Shown here piece after piece: positions 27,294 to 35,669 of a stretch of 64,000 nt of DNA. The stretch is taken from assembly GCF_001807485.1 (NCBI RefSeq), contig NZ_KV789183.1, forward strand, positions 1-64,000, given 5' to 3'. Every line of letters begins with the position of its first letter. Position 1 is the first letter of the stretch. The DNA is from Corynebacterium sp. HMSC08A12 (lineage in GTDB: Bacteria; Actinomycetota; Actinomycetes; Mycobacteriales; Mycobacteriaceae). The position numbers and the translations under genes were made by a program. The notes under the pieces were generated by a model, which did not search any database, was not told the origin of the DNA, and worked only from the letters and a program-made list of their open reading frames with translations.

Positions 27294-27328
27294 GTGACGC
27301 CCACCCGGCTGCAAGCTGAAGGCGTCAC
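27294..27328. other. Stem-loop between ilvN and ilvC
   Basis: GTGACGCC at 27294-27301 and GGCGTCAC at 27321-27328 are perfect 8-bp inverted arms with a 19-nt loop that contains a further small AGCTT/GCAGC-type pairing. It starts 9 nt after the ilvN stop. There is no T-run, so it is more likely an mRNA-processing or stability element than a terminator. Confidence 0.5.
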
Positions 27329-27336
27329 CAAAGAAC

Positions 27337-27855
27337 CTAGAGATTCGCCGGGTACATGGCGCGAGGACCGCGACTGATCGCAGTCGGCGACGCCTCGACA
27401 AGCTCGCGAATCCCGAACGGCTCCAAAACGTCCAGCAGAGCCTGCAGCTTCGACGGCGTACCGGTGCACTCGATGATCACCGACTCCGGCCCGACGTCCA
27501 CCACGTGCGCGCGGAACAGCTTCGCGGACTCCACCACCTGGGTGCGGTTCGCGTTGTCAGCGGAGACCTTCACCATCATCAGGCCGCGGGAGACGATGGT
27601 CTCCGGGTCGTGGCGCGTGACCTTAATAACGGGGATCAGCTTGTTCAGCTGCTTGGTGATCTGCTCCACCACGTGATCCTCGCCCTCGACGATGATGGTG
27701 ATGCGGTTGATGCCCTCGACCTCCGTGCGACCAGAGCTGATCGACAGGATATTAAACGCGCGGCGGGTAAACATGCCGGAGATACGCGAGATGATGCCGT
27801 CGACGTCCTCACACAGGACGGACAGGGTGTGGACCTGTACCTTGTTCGTGCTCAT
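27337..27855 (-). CDS. ilvN: Acetolactate synthase small (regulatory) subunit
   Basis: A 172-residue regulatory subunit that stimulates IlvB and confers valine feedback inhibition. The N-terminal ACT domain is clear (HTLSVLCEDVDGIISRISGMFTRRAFNI region), followed by ITIIVEGEDHVVEQITKQLNKLI and a C-terminal domain. Its ATG overlaps the ilvB stop by 1 nt (TAATG), so synthesis of the two subunits is coupled. Confidence 0.96.
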   Translation of the reverse strand: MSTNKVQVHTLSVLCEDVDGIISRISGMFTRRAFNILSISSGRTEVEGINRITIIVEGEDHVVEQITKQLNKLIPVIKVTRHDPETIVSRGLMMVKVSADNANRTQVVESAKLFRAHVVDVGPESVIIECTGTPSKLQALLDVLEPFGIRELVEASPTAISRGPRAMYPANL

Positions 27856-29717
27856 TAGTCTTCTTCACCTTCCTGGGTGACCTCGTGGATCTCCGCGGGC
27901 GATTCTGCCGCCGAGGATTCCTCGTCGAACAGCGGCCGCAGGTTGCGTGCGTACTGGATTTCCTCGTTGGACGTGCCGGCGGCGACCATCGGCCACACCT
28001 GCGCGTCCTCGCCGACGATGAAGTCGATGACGACGGGGCGGTCGTTGATCTCTTCAGCCTTGCGGATGGTCGGCTCTACATCCTCTGGCTTAGTGACGCG
28101 GAACGCCGCGCAGCCCATAGACTCAGCCAACATCAGGAAGTCCGGCAGGTAAGTCTCCCCCGGCTTCAGGTTGGTGTGGGAGTACCGCTGGTCGTAGAAC
28201 AGCGTCTGCCACTGGCGAACCATTCCGAGGTTTCCGTTGTTGATGAGGGCGACCTTGATCGGCAGCTTCTCCACCGCGCAGGTGACAAGCTCCTGGTTGG
28301 TCATTTGGAAGCAGCCGTCGCCGTCGATGGCCCAGACGGAAGTGTCCGGCTTGCCGGCCTTTGCACCCATGGCGGCGGGCACGGAGTAGCCCATCGTGCC
28401 GAGACCACCGGAGTTCAGCCAGGTGCGCGGGTTTTCGTAGTCCACGAACTGCGCCGCCCACATCTGGTGCTGCCCCACGCCGGCGACGTAGATGGCGTCC
28501 GGGCCGATGGTCTTGGACAGGGTCTCGATGACGTACTGCGGGGCGAGCTTGCCGTTGGGCTGCTCGTCGTAGCCGCGGGGGAAGTCCTGCTTCAGCTTGT
28601 TGAGGTAGTTCAGCCAGCCGGCGGTGGCGGGCTTCTTCAGGTCCAGGTTCCGCATCGCCTGGTGGAGTGCGGCCAGCACTTCGCGGGCGTCGCCGACGAT
28701 TGGCACGTTGGCTTCGCGGATCTTGCCGATTTCCGCCGGATCAATGTCGGCGTGAATGACCTTCGCATCCGGGGCGAAACTATCCACGTGGCCAGTGACG
28801 CGGTCGTCGAAGCGGGCGCCGATGGTGATCAGCAGGTCGGAGCGCTGCAGGGCTGCGACCGCCGGGACACTTCCGTGCATGCCGGGCATGCCCATGTACA
28901 GCGGGTGGGAGGCCGGGAAGCTGCCCAGAGCCATGAGGGTGGTGACAACTGGGATGTCGTTGGCTTCTGCGAATTCCAGCAGTTCTGCGTGCGCTTCCGC
29001 CTTGATCGCGCCGCCGCCGACGTACAGCGTCGGGCGCTTCGCCGCGCTGATCATGCGCACGGCTTCCTCTACCTGGCGCGGGTGCGGGCTGGTGACTGGA
29101 CGGTAGCCGGGCAGCTCGTACTTCGGCGGCCAGTTGAATTCCAGCTCTGCGTTTTGCACGTCCTTCGGGATGTCCACCAGCACCGCGCCGGGGCGGCCGG
29201 TGGAGGCCACGTGGAAAGCCTCGGCGATGGCGCCGGGGATGTCCTCGGGGCGGGTCACCATGAAGTTGTGCTTGGTGATCGGCATGGTCACGCCGCGAAT
29301 GTCCGCCTCCTGGAAGGCGTCAGTACCTAAAAGACCCTTACCGACCTGGCCAGTGATGGCGACCAGAGGCACCGAGTCCATGTTGGCATCGGCGATGGGG
29401 GTTACCAGGTTCGTTGCACCCGGGCCGGAAGTTGCGATGCACACGCCCACGCGGCCGGTGGCCTGAGCGTAGCCGGTGGCGGCGTGGCCGGCGCCCTGCT
29501 CGTGGCGGACGAGGATGTGGTTCAGCTTCTCGGAGTCGTACAGCGCCTCATAGAGCGGCAACACGGCGCCTCCGGGCAGGCCGAATACAACATCGGTGCC
29601 TAGCTCTTCTAGGGAGCGGACTACGGCCTGTGCGCCGTTAATTCGCTCTGGCCGCTTGCCGCGGGGGTTATTCGCCAAGGTGGCGGGGCTGGGTTGCGAG
29701 CGTGATGTGTGTGTCAC
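27855..29717 (-). CDS. ilvB: Acetolactate synthase large (catalytic) subunit
   Basis: ThDP- and FAD-dependent acetohydroxyacid synthase of 620 residues, making acetolactate or acetohydroxybutyrate for valine, leucine and isoleucine. Visible motifs: [15 protein letters not shown], catalytic Glu in [30 protein letters not shown], and the ThDP motif from [12 protein letters not shown] to [12 protein letters not shown]. The reading frame is open further upstream, but GTG 29717 is the real start: a GAAGGA ribosome site precedes it and the protein then begins with the usual short divergent N-terminus. Expression is controlled by the attenuator about 370 nt upstream. Confidence 0.97.
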   Translation of the reverse strand: MTHTSRSQPSPATLANNPRGKRPERINGAQAVVRSLEELGTDVVFGLPGGAVLPLYEALYDSEKLNHILVRHEQGAGHAATGYAQATGRVGVCIATSGPGATNLVTPIADANMDSVPLVAITGQVGKGLLGTDAFQEADIRGVTMPITKHNFMVTRPEDIPGAIAEAFHVASTGRPGAVLVDIPKDVQNAELEFNWPPKYELPGYRPVTSPHPRQVEEAVRMISAAKRPTLYVGGGAIKAEAHAELLEFAEANDIPVVTTLMALGSFPASHPLYMGMPGMHGSVPAVAALQRSDLLITIGARFDDRVTGHVDSFAPDAKVIHADIDPAEIGKIREANVPIVGDAREVLAALHQAMRNLDLKKPATAGWLNYLNKLKQDFPRGYDEQPNGKLAPQYVIETLSKTIGPDAIYVAGVGQHQMWAAQFVDYENPRTWLNSGGLGTMGYSVPAAMGAKAGKPDTSVWAIDGDGCFQMTNQELVTCAVEKLPIKVALINNGNLGMVRQWQTLFYDQRYSHTNLKPGETYLPDFLMLAESMGCAAFRVTKPEDVEPTIRKAEEINDRPVVIDFIVGEDAQVWPMVAAGTSNEEIQYARNLRPLFDEESSAAESPAEIHEVTQEGEED

Positions 29718-30083
29718 GTTTTCCTTCGCTCCTTGAGTCCTGGAATCCGTCCTGCCTTCAATTCTTTGCCCCCTCCGCTTCCCGGTTTCCTGCCGTCGCG
29801 CCGCGCCGCGGCGCACGTCACGCGCCTCGACGTCTGCCTCAGCACGCGCCGCGCAGTTCACGTCTCAGCACGCGCCGCGCAGTTTGCGCCTCAGCGCTGC
29901 GCATCAACGCAGCGCCAAGCAGCGCTCTGCAGTGCCCCGCAGTGCCACGCGCATCAGCGCCACGCATTGCCACGCGGCGCACGCCGCAGCGTTCGCACTT
30001 CGGCGAGCTGGCGTCACCAGGAAGCGATAGAGCCGAAAATCTTCGGTGTGGAATCGCTTGTTCGGTTAGGTGCATGTCCTCCA
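29718..30083 (-). other. Long ilvB leader RNA between attenuator and ribosome site
   Basis: About 365 nt separate the attenuator T-run from the ilvB start, long for this kind of operon. The region is very GC-rich and repetitive: a 21-bp exact repeat with period 26 (29838-29884) and many CAGCGC/GCGCAG words. Neither strand shows a convincing gene. It probably forms strong RNA structure. Confidence 0.5.
29838..29884. repeat. 26-bp-period direct repeat in the ilvB leader
   Basis: The 21-mer beginning CTCAGCACGCGCCGCG occurs at 29838-29858 and again exactly at 29864-29884; a shorter third copy (CTCAGCGCTGCGC) follows at about 29890. Confidence 0.85.
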
Positions 30084-30134
30084 CACAACAAAAGCCCCCA
30101 ACTTGCCGACGCTGCTGCGTCAGTTGTCGGGGGC
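30084..30134 (-). terminator. Transcription attenuator terminator of ilvBNC
   Basis: On the minus strand GCCCCC and GGGGGC arms (30129-30134 with 30094-30099) enclose further pairing, GACGC/GCGTC around a 4-nt loop, and the hairpin is followed by TTTTGTTGTG. It lies 25 nt after the leader-peptide stop. Its first arm overlaps the second arm of the competing antiterminator stem. Confidence 0.9.
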
Positions 30135-30171
30135 GCCGTGTCGAGCTCGACGAGGTAGCTAGTGGCGCCCC
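30130..30171 (-). promoter_or_regulatory. Antiterminator stem of the ilvBNC attenuator
   Basis: GGGGCGCC (minus strand, 30164-30171, inside the last codons of the leader peptide) can pair perfectly with GGCGCCCC (30130-30137), using bases needed for the terminator. A self-complementary GTCGAGCTCGAC lies in its loop. A ribosome finishing the leader peptide would cover the first arm and release the terminator; a ribosome stalled on the Leu/Val/Ile codons would leave the antiterminator free to form. Confidence 0.85.
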
Positions 30172-30209
30172 TCGATAATGAGTACTCGTACTAGTTGCGT
30201 GAATTCCAT
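30159..30209 (-). CDS. ilvBNC leader peptide (16 residues, branched-chain rich)
   Basis: The open frame reads MEFTQLVRVLIIEGRH and stops at TAG 30159-30161. Six of residues 6-12 are Leu, Val or Ile (LVRVLII), matching the end products of the operon. The codons used are CTA, GTA, GTA, CTC, ATT and ATC. The ATG lies 7 nt after TAAATT, so translation probably begins at the first transcribed base. C. glutamicum ilvBNC is known to be controlled by such a peptide with a Val-rich run; the sequence here is different but equivalent. It has no function as a protein. Confidence 0.92.
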   Translation of the reverse strand: MEFTQLVRVLIIEGRH

Positions 30210-30216
30210 GGCTCTA

Positions 30217-30245
30217 AATTTAGCGGCTTTCGCGAAAGTAGTCAA
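30217..30245 (-). promoter_or_regulatory. Promoter of the ilvBNC operon
   Basis: TTGACT (30240-30245) and TAAATT (30217-30222) are separated by exactly 17 bp on the minus strand. The expected start site falls on or next to the A of the leader-peptide ATG at 30209. Confidence 0.85.
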
Positions 30246-30719
30246 GCCGTTGACCACTCGTTTCCCAAAGTATGATGCCCCCGTCTCACCTACTGGACAG
30301 CCCAAAACGCCCCCGACCTGTACTTCATCCCTCCCGCACCCCCGGCCTCCCTCCGGTTTCTCTCTCCCCGATCTCCCCGGCTCCCCTGAGCTTCCCCCTC
30401 CAGTTCCCATCCGCGGCTTCCCTCCGGTTCCCCTCTGGCACTCAGCCTCAGCGCAACCGAAACTCCAATGTCCTCCCGGTCACCACGCACCCGGCGGCGC
30501 GGTTACCCCGGTTGCTCCGGCACAGAAGTGCCACGGTCGCCCCGGCGCGCAGTGCGTGCTCCTGAACGCGAGCCGTGAATCCGACTGGGAACCCCGTCTG
30601 GAAACGAATCAGAATCGGGTCAGAATCTGGTCAACATCTGGTCAGAGTCAGGTCAGAATCCCGTCCGAATCCTGGCGGAGCACTCTCCCCGATCGTTTCC
30701 GGGACTACGGTGGGGAAGC
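30246..30719. other. Intergenic region between ilvB promoter and the MscCG gene
   Basis: About 470 bp between divergent transcripts. From roughly 30300 to 30440 the plus strand is almost all pyrimidine, with a repeated CCTCCGGTT (about 30353 and 30421). From 30596 to 30672 there is an 11-bp tandem repeat. I see no credible gene on either strand. Confidence 0.5.
30607..30672. repeat. 11-bp tandem repeat upstream of the MscCG gene
   Basis: Six units in exact 11-bp phase: AATCAGAATCG, GGTCAGAATCT, GGTCAACATCT, GGTCAGAGTCA, GGTCAGAATCC, CGTCCGAATCC. A weaker unit precedes at 30596. The array ends about 35 bp upstream of the channel gene's probable -10 (TACGGT, 30706-30711). Confidence 0.85.
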
Positions 30720-32915
30720 ATGTTGAAGTTCTATGCTTTCCAGCTCTGGGAATGGGTGGTCGTCCACGGCCTTCCCTTGACTGCACTGGTCATTATCGCA
30801 ATTTTGATCCCCCGCGTGGGGCGTTTGGCGATTCGCATTGTCAGCAACCGCTTCGATGAGAGCGAGGAGGCCACCAAATCCCGCCTCGCCCTGGTCGGAG
30901 CGTTGGTGTACGTGCTGCAGGCGATTGCGTACTTCGCGATCATCATGCTGGGACTGACGAACCTGGGCGTCCCCGCTATGGGTGCCGCCCTGCCCGCAAC
31001 GGTGGTTTCGGCTGCTATTGGTTTCGGCGCACAGAACGTGATCGGCGATTTCCTCGCGGGGTTCTTCATCATCTCGGAGCGTCAGTTCGGCGTGGGCGAC
31101 TTTGTTGCCTTCGACGGCACGTCCAGTGACATTTCGGGCACGGTTGTGGCGCTGACGTTGCGCGCGACGAAGGTCCGTACGGCCTCCGGCGAGGTGGTGA
31201 CAATCCCGAACGGTTCCGCGGGTGTAATCACGAACTATTCACAGGATTGGTCGCGGGCGGTGGTGGACTTGGCGGTTCCTCTGCAGCCGGGCGAGTCCAT
31301 GTCGCAGCTGACGGATCGCGTGGAGGCCACGGCTGCGAAGGCTCTGGGGGATCCGACTATCGCCGGGGACGTCACCGGCGAGCTGGAGGTTCTGCCAGCT
31401 ACGGATATCGTCGCCCCCACTGCGGCGGGTCAGTCGTGGCAGGTGAACTTCCGAGTGATGGTCGTGGTGAACCCGGCGCGCCAGTGGGCTGTGGAGCGTG
31501 TTTTGCGCTCGGCGCTGGTGAATGTGTTCTGGGATCGTTACGACATGCCGCGGGTCTTTCTCGAGGGTTCTGACGCCCACTCCTCCCCCGTCGCCGATCC
31601 CAGGAAGGCTGTGGCGGCGGAGTCCGCGCTGGCGCCTACGGAGGTCCTTCCCGCCCAGCACGCGTCGAGCGACCGGTCGGCCTCAACCACTGCTGCTTTG
31701 CAGAGCGGCTCCGCAGGAATCGCCGCTTCAGTGACCGGTGACGGCGACGGAGACAAGGAGCGCAGGGCCGCTTCTGCTAGCAGTTCTGCACCAGTAGGCC
31801 GATCCGCACCCGTGGACAAAGCTTTAGCGACACGCGGAACCGCGTCGGCGCACGAAACTGCCACCGTGGATACTGCCGCCATGGATGCGGTGCAGGCGGA
31901 AGGAGCTGACCGAGCCAGCCAGCTCGCGCAGCCCGGCCAGGCTGCACAGGGTGAAAAAACTGGTCAGCCCACGGAGGCTCCCACGACTGACGGCCCTGGC
32001 CAGACTGAACCGGCTGACGGACCCGGCCAGGCGGCACCGGCCGACGGCTCCGGAGTCCGTCCCCTCGACAGCGATGGAACCATCGGGCGGACGCATTCGG
32101 TTCCCTCGCAGGACTCCCACTCCGCCGCAAGCCCCAACACCACCTCCAGGTCTGACGGCGATGCCGGCGCGGCAGCCGGCACTGACGGTGCAGGCCGCGC
32201 TGGCGATGGAAGCGGCGTGAATGACAGTGAAGAGAATGCAGGTGAAGAGGATGCCGACGAAGAGAAGGAGAAGTTCCAAGGCATCTGGCGCAACGAGGAA
32301 CACTCCTCCAGGTTCAAGAGGATCATGAGCGTCGGTGGCCGCACCCGCCCCTCCACCACCGGGCTGATCCTGGCGCTGCTGCTAGTCGGCGGCCTGGCGC
32401 TAGCCTCCTCGAACCCAGAGGGGGGAGACACCGGCTGGCTCTCCCCCGACTACTGGCGCGACCGCCCCTCTAACAGTGCATCCACCGAAGACTCCGAGAA
32501 CTCCGAAGCAAACGATCCATCCGGCGAAAACGCCACCGGCCAGAACAACCCCACCGCTGACCCGAACTCCGACCCGAACTCCAGCGGAAACACTGACGGC
32601 AACACCGACGGAAACGCCAACTCAAACCCTGGCGGCAACGCTGGCGGCAACACCGACGGAAACGCTGGCTCAAACTCAGGTGCAAACTCCGATCAGAGCG
32701 CCAACTCGAACCCCGGCGGAAACGACGGATCACCCAACGGGACAGCAAATGAGCCAAACAGCAACTCCAGTGGCAACAATCCCAACAGCGGAAATGGTGG
32801 CGTCCAGAATAATTCCAACAACAGCGGCACCGGCGGCAACAGCATGAACGGCGCTGCGCCCCGCGCTATGGGTGCGATGGGTACGCCCAATGCGACCGAC
32901 ACCACCCATGGCTGA
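30720..32915 (+). CDS. mscCG: MscS-family mechanosensitive channel, MscCG (YggB) type
   Basis: A 731-residue small-conductance mechanosensitive channel. Three N-terminal helices (about residues 18-36, 58-80, 85-117) lead into the pore segment MGAALPATVVSAAIGFGAQN and the MscS beta domain (FGVGDFVAFDGTSSDISGTV; VRTASGEVVTIPNGSAGVI). A Ser/Ala/Pro-rich linker of about 230 residues precedes a fourth helix (TTGLILALLLVGGLALASS, about 545-562) and an Asn/Gly/Ser-rich tail of about 160 residues. A fourth helix is the hallmark of C. glutamicum MscCG, the glutamate-efflux channel, also encoded beside ilvB. ATG 30720 has GGGGAAG and a TACGGT 8 nt upstream. Confidence 0.9.
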   Translation: MLKFYAFQLWEWVVVHGLPLTALVIIAILIPRVGRLAIRIVSNRFDESEEATKSRLALVGALVYVLQAIAYFAIIMLGLTNLGVPAMGAALPATVVSAAIGFGAQNVIGDFLAGFFIISERQFGVGDFVAFDGTSSDISGTVVALTLRATKVRTASGEVVTIPNGSAGVITNYSQDWSRAVVDLAVPLQPGESMSQLTDRVEATAAKALGDPTIAGDVTGELEVLPATDIVAPTAAGQSWQVNFRVMVVVNPARQWAVERVLRSALVNVFWDRYDMPRVFLEGSDAHSSPVADPRKAVAAESALAPTEVLPAQHASSDRSASTTAALQSGSAGIAASVTGDGDGDKERRAASASSSAPVGRSAPVDKALATRGTASAHETATVDTAAMDAVQAEGADRASQLAQPGQAAQGEKTGQPTEAPTTDGPGQTEPADGPGQAAPADGSGVRPLDSDGTIGRTHSVPSQDSHSAASPNTTSRSDGDAGAAAGTDGAGRAGDGSGVNDSEENAGEEDADEEKEKFQGIWRNEEHSSRFKRIMSVGGRTRPSTTGLILALLLVGGLALASSNPEGGDTGWLSPDYWRDRPSNSASTEDSENSEANDPSGENATGQNNPTADPNSDPNSSGNTDGNTDGNANSNPGGNAGGNTDGNAGSNSGANSDQSANSNPGGNDGSPNGTANEPNSNSSGNNPNSGNGGVQNNSNNSGTGGNSMNGAAPRAMGAMGTPNATDTTHG

Positions 32916-32919
32916 TTAA

Positions 32920-33498
32920 ATGAACACCATGAACTCGAAGGTTTTCCACCCCAGCCGCGAACACATCCTCGGCGGGTTCGTCATGTTCCTGATCTGCCTG
33001 CTATTCACGGGCTATAAGGTCGCCTGGTTTTTCTGGGTTCCGCTAGTGCCGCTAGTGTTTATTCTGTGGACTTTGTGGGTACGAACCACCGTGTCCGACA
33101 AAGCCATCACCACGCGCTACCTCTTCCGCGCAGGCAAAACCATGCAGTGGGAAGACTTCCGCGCGCTCCGCTTCAACCGAGCCGGACGCGCCTACGCCGT
33201 AGACAACCAGGAGAACAGCATCTGGCTGCCGGGCGTGACCTTTAACTCCCTGATCGACCTGCACAAGGTCAGCGGCGGACGAATCCCCGACCCCGTCAGC
33301 CCAGCCCGCGCAGCCACGGACGACAAGGTGCAAGTCGTCAACAAGGAGGGCTACGCCGTACTCATGGACAAGGACGAGTACAAGGAATACGAAAAGCAGC
33401 GCCGCCGCGAAGCGGGAGTCGATGCGCCGGACGCCGCCGCACCGGACGCCGACGCGCAAAACACAAGCGCCCCAGAAAGGGACAACACCAGCAGCTGA
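32920..33498 (+). CDS. Small membrane protein with PH-like domain
   Basis: A 192-residue protein with two adjacent membrane helices (about residues 15-50) followed by a short PH-like beta domain (VSDKAITTRYLFRAGKTMQWEDFRALRF) and a charged, Ala/Asp-rich tail. It resembles the actinobacterial low-molecular-weight antigen 6 type of PH protein; function unknown. It starts 4 nt after the channel gene's stop without its own ribosome site, so it is translationally coupled. As I recall, C. glutamicum also has a small membrane protein between yggB and ilvD. Confidence 0.82.
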   Translation: MNTMNSKVFHPSREHILGGFVMFLICLLFTGYKVAWFFWVPLVPLVFILWTLWVRTTVSDKAITTRYLFRAGKTMQWEDFRALRFNRAGRAYAVDNQENSIWLPGVTFNSLIDLHKVSGGRIPDPVSPARAATDDKVQVVNKEGYAVLMDKDEYKEYEKQRRREAGVDAPDAAAPDADAQNTSAPERDNTSS

Positions 33499-33615
33499 CC
33501 GCCCGGCTCGTGCTTAAGCTTTGCCGCGCTAACCAGCAAACGGCAAAACAAGAAATCACAGGAAAAGACTTTTCCGGAATAAGAACTCCAGAGTAGGAAC
33601 AACAAGAAGAGAGCC

Positions 33616-35472
33616 GTGAACAGTATGAACGCCATCCCATTGAGATCCGCCGTCACCACCCAGGGCCGCAACGCCGCCGGCGCCCGCGCCCTGTGGCGTG
33701 CTACAGGCATGACGGACCAGGACTTCGAGAAGCCCATCATCGCCATCGCGAACTCGTACACGCAGTTTGTGCCGGGTCACGTGCACCTGAAGGACGTGGG
33801 AGACATCGTCGCTGACGCCATCCGCGAAGCCGGCGGCGTACCCCGCGAGTTCAACACCATCGCCGTCGACGACGGTATCGCTATGGGGCATGCAGGCATG
33901 CTCTACTCGCTGCCCAGCCGCGAGGTTATTTCTGACGCCGTCGAATACATGGTCAACGGCCACGCCGCCGATGCGCTGGTGTGCATCTCCAACTGCGACA
34001 AGATCACGCCCGGCATGCTGAACGCCGCCATGCGTCTGAACATCCCGGTGGTGTTCGTCTCCGGCGGGCCGATGGAGGCTGGCAAAACGGTGGCAGTTGA
34101 TGGTGTCGTACAGGCTCCGACGGATCTGATTACCGCCATCTCCGCCTCCGCGTCCGACAAAGTCGACGCGCAGGCGCTGCTGGAGGTTGAGTCCGCCGCC
34201 TGCCCGACGTGTGGCTCCTGCTCCGGCATGTTCACCGCCAACTCGATGAACTGTCTGACCGAGGCGCTTGGCCTGTCCCTGCCGGGCAATGGTTCCACCT
34301 TGGCGACTCACGCCAAACGGCGCGACCTGTTCACCAAGGCTGGCACCACCATCGTTGAACTGTGCCACCGCTACTACGGCGAGGGAGACGCCTCCGTCCT
34401 GCCGCGGAACATCGCCACCCGCGAGGCCTTCGAGAACGCAATGGCACTGGACATGGCCATGGGCGGATCCTCCAACACCGTGCTGCACATCCTCGCGGCC
34501 GCCCAGGAGGGTGAGATCGACTTCGACCTGCACTCCATCGACCAACTGTCCCGCGAAGTGCCGTGCCTGTCGAAGGTGTCCCCGAACTCCGACTACCACA
34601 TGGAAGACGTTCACCGCGGAGGCGGCATCCCCGCCATCCTCGGCGAGCTCTACCGCGCCGGCAAGCTGAACGAAGGCGTTCACTCCGTTCACTCCGCCAC
34701 GCTGAAGGAATGGCTGCTGTCCTGGGACATCCGCTCCGGGGCTGCAACTGAGGAAGCCATCGAGTTGTTCCACGCCGCCCCCGGCGGAGTCCGCACGACC
34801 GAGCCATTCAGCACTGAGAACCGTTGGTCCAGCCTGGACACCGATGCAGAGGGTGGCGTCATTCGCGATGTAGAGCATGCGTACACCGCCGATGGCGGCC
34901 TGGTTGTCCTCCGCGGCAACCTCGCCGAAGACGGCGCCGTAATCAAGGCCGCGGGTGTTGATCCGTCTATCTGGCACTTCGAAGGCAAGGCACTAGTCGT
35001 CGAATCCCAAGAAGAAGCCGTGCGAGTGATCCTGGACAAGAAGGTCAAGCCGGGTCACGTCGTGGTCGTGCGCTACGAAGGCCCCGCCGGCGGCCCGGGA
35101 ATGCAGGAAATGTTGCACCCGACCGCCTTCCTCAAGGGTGCGGGGCTCGGCAAGGAGTGCGCGCTGATCACCGACGGTCGCTTCTCCGGCGGCACGTCCG
35201 GGCTGTCCGTCGGACACATCTCCCCCGAAGCCGCGCACGGCGGCCTGATCGGCCTGGTCCGCGACGGCGATCCGATCACCATCGACGTGCACGAGCGCCG
35301 ATTGGAGCTGAACGTCTCCGACGAGGAGATCGTGCGCCGCCGCTCCGAGATGGAGGCTTCCGACAAGCCGTGGACTCCCACCACTCGCCAGCGCAAGGTC
35401 ACCAAGGCGCTGCGCGCTTATGCCGCGATGGCAACCTCCGCTGACCGCGGAGCCGTCCGCGAGGTGAAGTAA
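33616..35472 (+). CDS. ilvD: Dihydroxy-acid dehydratase
   Basis: Fe-S dehydratase of 618 residues, third step of valine and isoleucine synthesis. Cluster cysteines are visible in [10 protein letters not shown] and in [19 protein letters not shown]. Other family motifs are [33 protein letters not shown] and [18 protein letters not shown]. The start is GTG 33616 (AGAAGAGAG upstream) or ATG 33625 three codons later. It lies about 115 bp after the PH-like gene and may have its own promoter. Confidence 0.96.
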   Translation: MNSMNAIPLRSAVTTQGRNAAGARALWRATGMTDQDFEKPIIAIANSYTQFVPGHVHLKDVGDIVADAIREAGGVPREFNTIAVDDGIAMGHAGMLYSLPSREVISDAVEYMVNGHAADALVCISNCDKITPGMLNAAMRLNIPVVFVSGGPMEAGKTVAVDGVVQAPTDLITAISASASDKVDAQALLEVESAACPTCGSCSGMFTANSMNCLTEALGLSLPGNGSTLATHAKRRDLFTKAGTTIVELCHRYYGEGDASVLPRNIATREAFENAMALDMAMGGSSNTVLHILAAAQEGEIDFDLHSIDQLSREVPCLSKVSPNSDYHMEDVHRGGGIPAILGELYRAGKLNEGVHSVHSATLKEWLLSWDIRSGAATEEAIELFHAAPGGVRTTEPFSTENRWSSLDTDAEGGVIRDVEHAYTADGGLVVLRGNLAEDGAVIKAAGVDPSIWHFEGKALVVESQEEAVRVILDKKVKPGHVVVVRYEGPAGGPGMQEMLHPTAFLKGAGLGKECALITDGRFSGGTSGLSVGHISPEAAHGGLIGLVRDGDPITIDVHERRLELNVSDEEIVRRRSEMEASDKPWTPTTRQRKVTKALRAYAAMATSADRGAVREVK

Positions 35473-35669
35473 CCCCAGCGGGCGCGTACCCTCCGCATAC
35501 CCAGCCTCACGCTGCAGCCAGCACGCCCCCTTAACGGTGGCGCTGCCGCCCCGCCCCGGCCACAAGATCTGGCTTCGAGCGCCCGGCCGACTTCTCCGGC
35601 GGCGCTGACGCCCCGCACAGCCGGTATCCCCGGGGTCGCGGCCTCCCGGACGGCCGTAGGCTGGAGGGC

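Noticed and set aside
29702-30178. Open frames of about 150 codons on the plus strand opposite the ilvB leader
   Set aside because: They are coded by the repeat region, lack a ribosome site or promoter geometry, are rich in Arg/Ser/Ala, and overlap the attenuator whose structure explains the sequence.
32476-32847. Open frame in the tail of the MscCG gene rich in Thr/Pro
   Set aside because: It is a frame-shifted reading of the Asn/Gly/Ser repeat coding region.
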